Shown here one piece after another: positions 16,088-24,524 of a DNA stretch of 64,000 nt. The position numbers and the translations under genes are program-made. The notes beneath the pieces were generated by a model. It had not been told where the DNA came from. It made no database searches and saw only the letters and a list, made by a program, of their open reading frames with translations. The DNA lies in contig CAKOYD010000002.1 in NCBI GenBank assembly GCA_934130545.1, forward strand, positions 62,001-126,000, in the 5' to 3' direction. Numbering within the stretch: position 1 is the stretch's first letter; every line of letters begins with the position of its first letter. The DNA is from an uncultured Bacilli bacterium. Its GTDB lineage: Bacteria > Bacillota_I > Bacilli_A > RF39 > UBA660.

Positions 16088-16870
16088 TTATACACTAGCC
16101 CATCTTGATTGAATTTCTGCAATCTTATCAAATACCTCACCAGCATTATTTTCATTTATCTCATCATATCCAAGTTCTCTTAAAGCTTGAACTTTAGCAG
16201 TATTTAATTCTTGCGTTCTACTAAGTTTTTCTTCATTCTTTCTAGATAATTCCATTTCCCATCTTTTGTGAGACTCAGCCAATTTGCTACGAGACGCACC
16301 GCCATTATTATATAATGTCATAGCAGAATACATAATACTTTCAAAAATAAATTGCTGTTCTTCTTCAAAAGCATATACATTAGGATTCGTATACCCTAGT
16401 GATTTTGACACATAACCAAGTATATATTTCATCTCCTTATTATTACCAACAGCTTGTAAAAATTGATAAATATAAGTAAGTAATACTTGGCTTGATTTTG
16501 TCTTATCCTCGTTTAAAAATTCCTTTAATTGAAATACAATATCACTTATCAAATCTTGTTCTTCTTTTCTCAATCCTGTTAATTCAATAATTTCACTTTT
16601 CTTAACTGGATTCTTCTTAGAATTAAATATTTTATTTCCTACTTGTTGAATATATTCATCTGTCAACTCAACATTTTTAAGTTCTTCCTCTGTTTTAACA
16701 TTTAATAATTTAAATAATAATTGACATTTATCATTTGACAATTTAGATAGATCATCACCATCTAAATAGTTGTATACCATTTGTCTAGATACATTAAGAT
16801 ATTTAGCTAAATTAACTTTAGATATATTAGCTTCTCTTAATATTACATTAATTTTTTCTACTGTGGTCAT
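16088..16870 (-). CDS. Helix-turn-helix protein of unknown function
   Basis: A 260-residue protein with an N-terminal XRE-like helix-turn-helix (residues 3-45, ANISKVNLAKYLNVSRQMVYNYL), so it probably binds DNA. The remaining 200 residues are helical and match nothing I know; a charged helix near residues 205-225 may be coiled coil. It has its own consensus promoter, an AATAGGAGGG ribosome-binding site and a strong terminator, so it is a stand-alone transcription unit. It lies next to the repeat cluster at 15.6-16.0 kb, and those repeats might be its binding sites, but that is only positional inference. Confidence 0.75.
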   Translation of the reverse strand: MTTVEKINVILREANISKVNLAKYLNVSRQMVYNYLDGDDLSKLSNDKCQLLFKLLNVKTEEELKNVELTDEYIQQVGNKIFNSKKNPVKKSEIIELTGLRKEEQDLISDIVFQLKEFLNEDKTKSSQVLLTYIYQFLQAVGNNKEMKYILGYVSKSLGYTNPNVYAFEEEQQFIFESIMYSAMTLYNNGGASRSKLAESHKRWEMELSRKNEEKLSRTQELNTAKVQALRELGYDEINENNAGEVFDKIAEIQSRWASV

Positions 16871-16891
16871 AATACATACCCTCCTATTAAT

Positions 16892-16919
16892 ATTTTATCA
16901 TTTATACGAAATATGTCAA
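16892..16919 (-). promoter_or_regulatory. SigA-type promoter of the helix-turn-helix gene
   Basis: On the minus strand: TTGACA (16919-16914), a 16-base spacer, TAAAAT (16897-16892). Confidence 0.75.
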
Positions 16920-16922
16920 GTA

Positions 16923-18005
16923 TTAGAAAGCGCTTCTAATCATTCCTCCACCTAGACATTTTCCATCTTTATATAGCACGCAAAATTGTCCTGGCGTAAC
17001 CGCTTTAGCCTTATCATAAGTAATTGTTAACTCATCACCATTTATTTCTTCTACTTTACATCTAATGTCTTGTTGACGATATCTAAATTTACATGCGCAT
17101 TCTTTTAATTCATCCATGTCATCAGTCAAGAAATTAAACTTTTCAATAATCGCACGAGTAGTGTATAATGACTCACATTCTTCACCACTTGATACATATA
17201 AAATATTATTATCCAAATCTTTCTTTACAACATAACTCTTGTCTTCATTACCACCTAGATTTAGTCCTCTTCTTTGACCAATTGTATAGTACATTAACCC
17301 AATATGTTCTCCTACTACTTCATTAGTATCAATATTAACAATCTTACCCGGTTGATTAGGCAAATAATTTTGTAAAAATTTGGTAAAGTTCCTTTCTCCA
17401 ATAAAACATATTCCTGTCGAATCTTTTTTACTAGCAGTAACTAAATCATACTCTTTAGCAATTCTTCTTACTTCCGGTTTTTCAATATCTCCAAGTGGGA
17501 ATAAAACGTTTTTAAATTTCTCCTTATCAACATACGCTAAAAAATAACTTTGATCTTTATTCAAATCTTTTGCTTTATATAGCTTTCCATCAATAATCTT
17601 CGCATAATGGCCAGTAGCTACATAATCAGCTTTCAAATCAATAGCCGCTTTAATAAACAAATCAAACTTAATATATTTATTGCACATAACATCCGGGTTA
17701 GGAGTTCTGCCTTTTTTAAGTTCATCTAAAAAGTAAGTAAAAACATTATCCCAATATTCCTTTACATAATCAACTCTATGTAGTGGAATATTTAACTTCT
17801 CACATACCTTAACAGCATCATTATAATCTTGTTCCTGTGGACATATATTATCATTTAAATTAGGATTACCTAAATAATCGTTATTAATACTACTATCCCA
17901 ATTTCTCATGAATAATCCAATAACATTATATCCTTGTTGTTTTAAAAGAAGTGCTGCTACCGAACTATCTACACCTCCGGAAATACCTACTACTACTGTT
18001 TTCAC
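16923..18005 (-). CDS. mnmA: tRNA-specific 2-thiouridylase MnmA
   Basis: A 360-residue enzyme that makes s2U34 in tRNA-Lys/Glu/Gln using ATP and a persulfide sulfur carrier. The PP-loop is VVVGISGGVDSSVAALLL. The first catalytic Cys region is GRTPNPDVMCNKYIKF, the second Cys is in DSTGICFIGERNF, and the C-terminal beta-barrel ends GGGMIRSAF. A GTG at 18005, nine bases after AAAGGA, gives the normal N-terminus MKTVVVG; the frame is open further upstream without a good ribosome-binding site. The stop almost meets the promoter of the minus-strand regulator gene. Confidence 0.95.
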   Translation of the reverse strand: MKTVVVGISGGVDSSVAALLLKQQGYNVIGLFMRNWDSSINNDYLGNPNLNDNICPQEQDYNDAVKVCEKLNIPLHRVDYVKEYWDNVFTYFLDELKKGRTPNPDVMCNKYIKFDLFIKAAIDLKADYVATGHYAKIIDGKLYKAKDLNKDQSYFLAYVDKEKFKNVLFPLGDIEKPEVRRIAKEYDLVTASKKDSTGICFIGERNFTKFLQNYLPNQPGKIVNIDTNEVVGEHIGLMYYTIGQRRGLNLGGNEDKSYVVKKDLDNNILYVSSGEECESLYTTRAIIEKFNFLTDDMDELKECACKFRYRQQDIRCKVEEINGDELTITYDKAKAVTPGQFCVLYKDGKCLGGGMIRSAF

Positions 18006-18062
18006 TACAACCATTCCTTTCATTAAGTTAAATAACATTATAATTATAACACAAAATAATAT

Positions 18063-18095
18063 AAAAAACTACTATTTGTTTGGTATTATAGTAGT
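18063..18095 (-). terminator. Terminator after spoIIM
   Basis: On the minus strand ACTACTA (18095-18089) pairs with TAGTAGT (18074-18068), followed by TTTTTT. Confidence 0.8.
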
Positions 18096-18719
18096 TCACA
18101 CATATAATTTTATAATTAATTTTAAAAGAAATGGAAATAAGTATACTTCACTAATACTAGATACTAAAGTTAAAGCTACCGATATTAATAAGATTATTAA
18201 ATATTTCTTCATAAAATTCTTTGTCTTCATATCTTTTTTCTGAAATATTTGAATTAACAAATACCTACTAAAGGTTATACTATAAATCGTTAATACAATA
18301 ATTACTAAAGAATTAATTAACGTATGCGGAATAATGTATAAAATAACTGCTAATATAGATTTAAATCCATAAGTAATTATTAATGATGAAGTAGTAAACC
18401 CAATAATAAACCCTTTTAAATAAGTTAAAAAGATATTTACTAAGATTCCCAAGATACTAAGTCCCAGAACCCATATTACTATAACATAAAAATAGTTTAA
18501 ACTAAGCATATTCTTTAAACTATCCAGATAACTATAATTAGATGAATTAACATTACTAAAAAACTTCGTAATATGTTCTACTACTAAGCTTTTATCATTA
18601 GTATTAATAACCATTATAAATATTGATCCGGTTATAATACCAATAATAAATACACTAAATGCGATAATATTTGTTCTTGTATTTGGAATTATTAATTTAA
18701 AGATATTGTTGCGTTTCAT
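18096..18719 (-). CDS. spoIIM: Stage II sporulation protein M
   Basis: A 207-residue integral membrane protein with about five hydrophobic segments (near residues 20-37, 75-95, 98-118, 125-147 and 172-190). The arrangement and the C-terminal VSSISEVYLFPFLLKLI match SpoIIM, the scaffold of the DMP complex (SpoIID, SpoIIM, SpoIIP) that drives engulfment of the forespore. SpoIIP is also encoded in this window at 27.5 kb. The start has TTAGGTGAAAAT before ATG, and a terminator follows the stop. Conservation of SpoIIM is modest at sequence level, so topology carries part of the assignment. Confidence 0.8.
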   Translation of the reverse strand: MKRNNIFKLIIPNTRTNIIAFSVFIIGIITGSIFIMVINTNDKSLVVEHITKFFSNVNSSNYSYLDSLKNMLSLNYFYVIVIWVLGLSILGILVNIFLTYLKGFIIGFTTSSLIITYGFKSILAVILYIIPHTLINSLVIIVLTIYSITFSRYLLIQIFQKKDMKTKNFMKKYLIILLISVALTLVSSISEVYLFPFLLKLIIKLYV

Positions 18720-18796
18720 ATTTTCACCTAATTAAGTATATTAATACTTATTGTAATTATTCCATTTATTTAGTATAATTATACTGAGGTGTAAAA

Positions 18797-18907
18797 ATGA
18801 GTAAGAAGAAAAAGAAATATAAATTAACATTTTCCAAAGTATTAGTAATAATTATGTTAGTATTATCATTAGCTAGTGTCATTATTGGTATTATTAGTGT
18901 TTTTTAG
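18797..18907 (+). CDS. Small single-pass membrane protein (DUF4044-like)
   Basis: A 36-residue protein: a basic start (MSKKKKKYKLTFSK) followed by one hydrophobic helix (about residues 15-36). This matches the small DUF4044-type membrane proteins of Firmicutes, whose function is not known. TGAGGTG lies seven bases before the ATG, a TATAAT-like -10 lies just upstream (about 18774-18779), and a perfect terminator directly follows. It is thus a complete short transcription unit between divergent spoIIM and convergent 18955. Confidence 0.65.
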   Translation: MSKKKKKYKLTFSKVLVIIMLVLSLASVIIGIISVF

Positions 18908-18914
18908 ATATAAT

Positions 18915-18946
18915 AAAACCCTGATTCAACATATCCAGGGTTTTTA
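18915..18946. terminator. Bidirectional terminator
   Basis: AACCCTG (18917-18923) pairs with CAGGGTT (18936-18942). T-run on the right, A-rich left flank: it serves both the small gene at 18797 and the minus-strand gene at 18955. Confidence 0.85.
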
Positions 18947-18954
18947 TTTTGTTC

Positions 18955-19680
18955 TTATTTAAATACTACATAAAGAATAACTAATGATACTAAAATTGTA
19001 AATATGGCTAGTAATGAGTATGAAGCAAAACCTTTATTTTGTTTATCATCACCCATATCGATGATATTAGTATCATTTTTAAATGTTGGATTAGCTTCTT
19101 CTTCGACAGGAATTTCTTCCGGCTCGTTAGTGCCTACTACAAATGACATATTAGGAGTAGATATTGTTTGATAATTTTCAACTTTAGTTGCATTATCTTG
19201 TCTAATTAATTCAAGCAGTGATATGCCCCTAACTCTACTAGAATATCTATTTATAAACCAATTTAAAAAGTTTTGATATTTATCGCTATTAATTACTATT
19301 ATTTCATTATCGATTTGTAGATTATTACTAGATAATACTTTATATGCACTATTAATTAAATATCCACATATAGCGTCTACTTTACCATAATTATCAGCAT
19401 TCCCTTCGTTAAGATAACTAACTATTTCATCATTAAATACTGGTAATATTAAAGTAATATCATAATCATCAATATCCTTAAATACTGCCTTAACATTCTC
19501 TTCTACCCAAACTCGATCATTCTTTAAAATATCATATTTATCCATATTAGACTTTATATCAATAACCATTTTAGCTACATGACTAGTATTTTTAGGAATT
19601 GTAATATAATAATTTACATAATCAGTTTTAACATAATATACATTGTGCCTTAATAATTTTAAAAATAATGTTGTTTCCAC
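18955..19680 (-). CDS. Tail-anchored membrane protein of unknown function
   Basis: A 241-residue protein with no signal peptide and a single transmembrane helix at the extreme C-terminus (about residues 220-240). An acidic linker (EEIPVEEEANP) sits before it. The soluble N-terminal 170 residues should therefore lie in the cytoplasm, tethered to the membrane. No domain is recognised. The GTG start has GGGAGG seven bases upstream. It is last in a minus-strand run behind mscL and the radical-SAM/amidoligase genes, with an 83-base gap to mscL, so it may or may not share their transcript. Confidence 0.7.
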   Translation of the reverse strand: METTLFLKLLRHNVYYVKTDYVNYYITIPKNTSHVAKMVIDIKSNMDKYDILKNDRVWVEENVKAVFKDIDDYDITLILPVFNDEIVSYLNEGNADNYGKVDAICGYLINSAYKVLSSNNLQIDNEIIVINSDKYQNFLNWFINRYSSRVRGISLLELIRQDNATKVENYQTISTPNMSFVVGTNEPEEIPVEEEANPTFKNDTNIIDMGDDKQNKGFASYSLLAIFTILVSLVILYVVFK

Positions 19681-19763
19681 TATTGTGCCTCCCTATTATG
19701 TCTTAATTATAACAAAAAAAAATTAAAAAGGAAATACCTTTTTAACTTAAATTTTTACTAGTT

Positions 19764-20207
19764 CTATTTTTTAGTAGTTTTTACTTGTTTTTTTAATAAA
19801 TCTCTAATTTCAATAAGAAGTAATTCTTCATTACTTTTAGCTTCTTCTTTAGGAGCTTCTTCTTTTTTCTTTTCTTCTTTCTTTAATAATTTTTCTTTAG
19901 ACTTTTCTAAATTTTCTGTTAATTTATTAATACCCTTTACAATAATAAAGATACAAAAAGCAATTATTAGAAAGTTAACAATCTCTTGAATAAAATTACC
20001 ATAATTAATTACAGCATCTCCTAGTTTAAATGAAAGACTGGTAAAATCAATTCCTCCAATAGCAATACCTACTAAAGGCATAATTACATCGTTTACTAGT
20101 GATGTTACAATCTTACTAAAAGCTGTACCCATTACCACACCAACAGATAAATCAATAACATTACCTCTCGCAATAAAAGTTTTAAATTCATTAAATATTT
20201 TCTTCAT
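19764..20207 (-). CDS. mscL: Large-conductance mechanosensitive channel
   Basis: A 147-residue MscL. The N-terminal helix and first membrane segment (FIARGNVIDLSVGVVMGTAF) and the pore constriction are typical. TM2 is near residues 73-95 (NFLIIAFCIFIIVKGIN). The cytoplasmic tail is longer and more charged (KKEEKKKEEAPKEEAK) than in E. coli. The channel opens on hypo-osmotic shock to release solutes. A strong AGGAGG site precedes the ATG, and only 10 bases separate it from the radical-SAM gene, so it is probably in the same transcript. Confidence 0.95.
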   Translation of the reverse strand: MKKIFNEFKTFIARGNVIDLSVGVVMGTAFSKIVTSLVNDVIMPLVGIAIGGIDFTSLSFKLGDAVINYGNFIQEIVNFLIIAFCIFIIVKGINKLTENLEKSKEKLLKKEEKKKEEAPKEEAKSNEELLLIEIRDLLKKQVKTTKK

Positions 20208-20217
20208 TATTTTCCTC

Positions 20218-21030
20218 CTATTTTTCTAAAAAATTACAATGTTTACAATATTCCTCAACTTTAGTATAATTCTTAAACCCTTTAATCATATTATCAACTC
20301 TTTTAGAACTTAGTATTTTATCTAGTTCATCAGTATAAATATTACCAAGACTTATCTCTCCTGTTGAATCTAAACAGCAAGGCACTACTGTACCATCACA
20401 TAAAATACCAATATGATCAATTAATCCATAGCACGTACCTTTTTCTTCATAATAGTTATTGCTTAAATCCGGCCAAATAAACTCGTGAAACGTAGTTAAA
20501 TATAACCTATCATTTATCTTTATTTGACTGTCTTTATTTAATGCTCTATTATCTAACTTATACCTATTACAAATACTTTTATAGATAATATCTTCATTCT
20601 CATTAAATGCCCATAATCTTAAAACAACATAAGTATTATTCTTAATCAGCGTATCAATACTATTATATATATTATTTAAATAATCATCTAAAGACAAATG
20701 ATATTTACTATTATAACTATGTAGTGATATATTAACTTGTCTAATATTTTTAATATTCTTTATCTTATCTATTAAATAACCATTAGTAGTTATATTAATA
20801 TAAAATCCTAAACTAAATGCTAAATCAATAAAATATTTAATATCTGGATGCATTAAAGGCTCTCCTAAAATATGCAAATATATATACTTAGTATAATCTT
20901 TAATCTTAAGAAGAATAGTATTGAATTCTTCTCTAGTCATATATCTAATCTTTCTTTTATTCTTAATGCAAAAACTACATGATAAATTACAAGAATTAGT
21001 TATTTCAATATATATCTTTTTAAAACACAT
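20218..21030 (-). CDS. Radical SAM protein with SPASM-like C-terminus
   Basis: A 270-residue radical SAM enzyme. The N-terminal cluster motif is CNLSCSFC (CxxxCxxC), which binds the 4Fe-4S cluster that cleaves S-adenosylmethionine. The C-terminal part has GTVVPCCLDSTGEISLGNI and a final EEYCKHCNF, the arrangement of a SPASM/twitch auxiliary-cluster domain. SPASM enzymes commonly modify peptides or proteins. It lies one base after the unknown gene at 21032 and just downstream of an amidoligase-like gene, a context that suggests peptide or protein modification, but the substrate is unknown and no small precursor gene was found. Confidence 0.85.
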   Translation of the reverse strand: MCFKKIYIEITNSCNLSCSFCIKNKRKIRYMTREEFNTILLKIKDYTKYIYLHILGEPLMHPDIKYFIDLAFSLGFYINITTNGYLIDKIKNIKNIRQVNISLHSYNSKYHLSLDDYLNNIYNSIDTLIKNNTYVVLRLWAFNENEDIIYKSICNRYKLDNRALNKDSQIKINDRLYLTTFHEFIWPDLSNNYYEEKGTCYGLIDHIGILCDGTVVPCCLDSTGEISLGNIYTDELDKILSSKRVDNMIKGFKNYTKVEEYCKHCNFLEK

Positions 21031-21031
21031 A

Positions 21032-21709
21032 TTATTTCTTTCTTACTAACTTTTTACTAGCTAATAATGCTCTTATATCATCAGTATAATATCCTACTGA
21101 ATAATCATCATAACCTTGATTAGTATAATCTTTTATAATATTTGGAAAATATTTACCTTGAAAATCATATATCTTTTTATAATTAGTACTATGTATAGCT
21201 AAATAATACATATAAGTATCTTCTCCACTATTTAAATCCATATCTTTAACAACTTCTAAATAATTATCAAAGCCATATTTACCAGTAAAATTAACCACTT
21301 CATTAGCACTTTCCCATACCCAAGCTTCATTATTATCTCTAGTAAGTGCTTTTTTTAGATAGTTAATAATAATAATAAAAAATTGTACAGTATTAATATT
21401 ATCATTATCATAATAACTTATTCTGCAAACATTATTTCCACTAGTTGAACCTAATCTAACCGATATATATTCTCTTACATCTTGACTATTCATAAGTAAT
21501 GAACACATACCATATAATACATCTTTTGTCTTCTCATTAATAGTAAATTCAATATACGGATGTACATCCCCACATGAAGAATAAGTATCTATATCATTAT
21601 CAACGCAATATGTTAACAAGTATTCTAACCCAATATTATCTTCCGCTATTTCTGGAATTAATCTTTTCCTATTTTCTTTAATTTGACTAAAAGGTACTAA
21701 TCTATACAC
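21032..21709 (-). CDS. Unknown protein in the amidoligase/radical-SAM operon
   Basis: A 225-residue soluble protein that I do not recognise. It has no signal peptide or membrane helix. A middle stretch (DTYSSCGDVHPYIEF) with Cys, Asp and His close together could be part of a metal or active site, but this is only an observation. The GTG start has GGTGATAA upstream. Its stop is one base from the radical-SAM start, so the two are co-translated; the gap to the amidoligase upstream is 67 bases. Confidence 0.65.
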   Translation of the reverse strand: MYRLVPFSQIKENRKRLIPEIAEDNIGLEYLLTYCVDNDIDTYSSCGDVHPYIEFTINEKTKDVLYGMCSLLMNSQDVREYISVRLGSTSGNNVCRISYYDNDNINTVQFFIIIINYLKKALTRDNNEAWVWESANEVVNFTGKYGFDNYLEVVKDMDLNSGEDTYMYYLAIHSTNYKKIYDFQGKYFPNIIKDYTNQGYDDYSVGYYTDDIRALLASKKLVRKK

Positions 21710-21776
21710 TAATTATCACCATACTTTCTTAAGGCACTTTTACTATAGCAAAACTAAATATAAAAGTCAATATTCT

Positions 21777-22784
21777 CTACTTAGTAAATCTCTTTGCTCT
21801 AACCATTGTATTTAAATTATAACCATCTCGTAAATCTTTTAAATACTGTCTTAAAAAATATACTTTATCTAAATTATTATCGAACACTAAATCAACAAAC
21901 TCTAAAACTTTTCTAAGATTAACCATACTATACATATATTCTGCATTTTCAAATGGAACAAATTCATCAGCCAACTTATAGTCTAAAAAATCTTCATCTA
22001 ATTTACCATTTCTAGCCGCTAACAACATCTTAGTAAAAGCATTTATATTATTTTGCCAAACAATACTATTCGTTGTGGCATTAGGGCTTCTAAACTCAAT
22101 TGTATTTTTACTGGTGTTATTATTTGGCTCATCAGCATTTACATTGCAGAAATTTATAGCAAAACATCTATCAAATTCTAATGATGGAGTTAATATAGAT
22201 TTTATATCTAACAATAGAGTAACTGAATTAATAACTCGTAAATTATAATATATAAAGTCAGCCATAGGTCTAGCAAATCGTAATTGTTTTGCTCTCCAAT
22301 TAATTTTATCGCCATAAACAAATCTAAATATTACACTTTCATATAGCGTATATAACTTTAAAAATTGTCGCCAAGCTTCAACTTCTCCACCTAAAGCACA
22401 AGTTCCAACATGAATATGCCCGCCAGCATTATGAACTGTATCAGCACCATTTCTAGCTAAATATTTACAAATTTTACGTAGTTCTTGCCAACAATTAATA
22501 TCATCCGTCATAACTGGCGACTTAATTTCACCACCAGTATCTAAAGAAACATCTATATCAGAAGCCCAATTATTTAAATGCTTATCAGCATATTTATCAA
22601 CGGCGCCCTTAGATAAACCTTCATATTCTATCTCACACCCAAAAGTTACATTCTTCGGTAGCCCTAAAATATTTCTATACATTAATAAATATTTTTCTGT
22701 TTGGACAAGTAAATCTTGTAAATCACTACCTCTTAGTCCTGAGAAAATATCATTCTTTGACGAATCAATAAATGTATTTTTCAT
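21777..22784 (-). CDS. Amidoligase-like enzyme (PF12224-type, glutamine-synthetase fold)
   Basis: A 335-residue protein with the conserved pattern of putative amidoligases: VTFGCEIEYEG (metal-binding Glu residues) near residue 48, DIDVSLDTGGEIKSPV near 78-93, NAGGHIHVG near 118-126, and an Arg-containing EFRSPNATTN near 225. Members of this family share the fold of glutamine synthetase and gamma-glutamylcysteine synthetase and are predicted to join a carboxylate to an amine using ATP. The gene is embedded between two membrane proteins upstream and an unknown gene plus a radical-SAM enzyme downstream. GGAGGT lies 12 bases before the ATG. Confidence 0.75.
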   Translation of the reverse strand: MKNTFIDSSKNDIFSGLRGSDLQDLLVQTEKYLLMYRNILGLPKNVTFGCEIEYEGLSKGAVDKYADKHLNNWASDIDVSLDTGGEIKSPVMTDDINCWQELRKICKYLARNGADTVHNAGGHIHVGTCALGGEVEAWRQFLKLYTLYESVIFRFVYGDKINWRAKQLRFARPMADFIYYNLRVINSVTLLLDIKSILTPSLEFDRCFAINFCNVNADEPNNNTSKNTIEFRSPNATTNSIVWQNNINAFTKMLLAARNGKLDEDFLDYKLADEFVPFENAEYMYSMVNLRKVLEFVDLVFDNNLDKVYFLRQYLKDLRDGYNLNTMVRAKRFTK

Positions 22785-22787
22785 AAA

Positions 22788-23630
22788 TTAATTCTTACCT
22801 CCTGTTATTTTACATAATACTCTTTTCTTACTAGTATCATCAGGTTTAATTAATTTCAAATTTTCTTCCTTTATCTTAATAATTTCCTTCATTTCTTCTA
22901 TTTCTTGTTCACTTATATATCTATATTTACAAAGACCTAAATTAATCTTATCTTGTATAACATTCTTAATAATAATTTTTTTTACATTCTTAAACCCCAT
23001 TGCACAAAAAAATGTTATTGCTACATATAATGAAGAATTCCAAATATTTTCACTTTGCGTTTCCGCTACTGGAAGTTTTATATCATTAGATTTTTCATAA
23101 CGAGTAATAACTACAGTATCACTATCATATATCAAGTCTTCATCATCTAAATAATTTTTACTAACAGTTCTAACATCAGTTATAGATAATAAATTATCTA
23201 TTTCCTCTTTAGTCATATTAATTATATCTTCAACATAATCGGAATTAAATTCATATTGAACAATTGTTCTTTCATATAACCCTCTATCATTATTATACCA
23301 TCCTGTTGAATATTCAATCTTATCTATATATGAAGAACCATATGGACATATTACTTCAAAATGATGACCATTTGCCGTATCGATAGTCTTAATATATGCA
23401 GGTTTATCAATATTATCTATCTCAAATGGTTTATTATTTTTAAATGCACTAGAATTTAATGTCAAAAAAGCTGCTAAATAGAATGGTACTGCTCTATCCA
23501 TAATTAATCCAGTTCTTAATAAAAATCTTATAACCTTATTACGTACATTTAAAAAATCTCGATGCTCTATCTTATATTTATAATCATTTATATCTTTAAT
23601 TAACTCTCTTTCTAATTGTGTATTATTCAT
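22788..23630 (-). CDS. Membrane protein of unknown function, paralogue of its upstream neighbour
   Basis: A 280-residue protein: a charged helical N-terminus, a hydrophobic segment near residues 40-62, a polar region (PFEIDNIDKPAYIKTID), a second hydrophobic segment near 200-215 (LYVAITFFCAMGF) and a charged C-terminus. The same plan, with a similar 'PF.(I/V)D' stretch after the first hydrophobic segment, is found in the next gene upstream, so the two probably arose by duplication. The ATG at 23630 is preferred because GAGGT lies eight bases upstream. Three bases separate it from the amidoligase gene. Confidence 0.65.
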   Translation of the reverse strand: MNNTQLERELIKDINDYKYKIEHRDFLNVRNKVIRFLLRTGLIMDRAVPFYLAAFLTLNSSAFKNNKPFEIDNIDKPAYIKTIDTANGHHFEVICPYGSSYIDKIEYSTGWYNNDRGLYERTIVQYEFNSDYVEDIINMTKEEIDNLLSITDVRTVSKNYLDDEDLIYDSDTVVITRYEKSNDIKLPVAETQSENIWNSSLYVAITFFCAMGFKNVKKIIIKNVIQDKINLGLCKYRYISEQEIEEMKEIIKIKEENLKLIKPDDTSKKRVLCKITGGKN

Positions 23631-23640
23631 CACGATTACC

Positions 23641-24444
23641 TCACTTCATCTTTTTTAGCAATAATATTTTATTATTTGTTTCTACTATATTTTTAATTGT
23701 CTTATCTTTTGCCTCAATACTAAAATAATATTGTGAATTTATTTGTTTTAACTTTTCAGCATAATCAGGCCATCTTAATAAACTTGGCATAGATGCCATT
23801 ATAAAACATAAAAATTCAATACTTGTTTCAATAGTATTCTCCATAGTTGTCTCTTTATATACTAAAGTATCATTTTTATCTAATAGATATAAATCAGCTT
23901 CAATAATATAATCATTGTCATTACTAATTTCTAAAGCAGTCTCTTGCTGTTCATGATAGGCTCTAATATTATTTTCCACATAACGATAATCTTTCTTTAT
24001 AATAGCATCAAATAATTCCCTATTCAACACTCCATTAAGTTCATATGCTCTTTTATACCTTATATATTCAGTGTCAAAATATTCCCAAGGTGTATATATA
24101 ATTAACTTACTAGCAGGTAATTTATTTTTTCCGAAATTCCATGACATATCTCTATATGATTCATCAATTGTAACATAACCATTCTTCCCCGAAGTCAAAT
24201 TATATAACTTATATTTAGTCGTTTTATCAACATGAAAAGGCAAACCGAATCCTAATAGTCTAAATCCTCCAATTGTAAGACTAGCAGTAATTATAACAGG
24301 TGCTAAAAAATTACATGTACTTTTAAAAATCTTATAGTTTCTTTTACATAATACTTTCTTTTCATTCTTTTTTTGAATATCAAGTAATTCTTTTAAGCTA
24401 TCTAATCTTTGTTTTAACATTTCTAATTCATCAGTTGATTTCAT
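23641..24444 (-). CDS. Membrane protein of unknown function, first gene of the amidoligase operon
   Basis: A 267-residue protein with an N-terminal coiled coil (about residues 5-30), a hydrophobic segment near 48-68 (LAPVIITASLTIGGFRLLGF), a polar middle region and a second hydrophobic stretch near 205-217. It resembles the following gene in layout. ATG 24444 is preferred over 24453 because GAGGG is nine bases upstream. It begins a closely packed run of minus-strand genes that leads through the amidoligase and radical-SAM genes to mscL. No function can be assigned. Confidence 0.65.
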   Translation of the reverse strand: MKSTDELEMLKQRLDSLKELLDIQKKNEKKVLCKRNYKIFKSTCNFLAPVIITASLTIGGFRLLGFGLPFHVDKTTKYKLYNLTSGKNGYVTIDESYRDMSWNFGKNKLPASKLIIYTPWEYFDTEYIRYKRAYELNGVLNRELFDAIIKKDYRYVENNIRAYHEQQETALEISNDNDYIIEADLYLLDKNDTLVYKETTMENTIETSIEFLCFIMASMPSLLRWPDYAEKLKQINSQYYFSIEAKDKTIKNIVETNNKILLLKKMK

Positions 24445-24500
24445 AATTTTCATCCCTCATAAGCGTCTTTTATAATACCACATTATATGAAAAAATCAAG

Positions 24501-24524
24501 AAAAAAGAAGCAAAACGCTTCTTT
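24501..24524 (-). terminator. Terminator after spoIVB
   Basis: AAGAAGC pairs with GCTTCTT around a four- to five-base loop; on the minus strand it is followed by TTTTTTC. It overlaps the spoIVB stop codon. Confidence 0.8.

Noticed and set aside
16088..16870. Helix-turn-helix gene as a phage repressor marking a prophage
   Set aside because: No integrase, structural or lysis genes are nearby. The flanking genes are mnmA and a phosphohexomutase.
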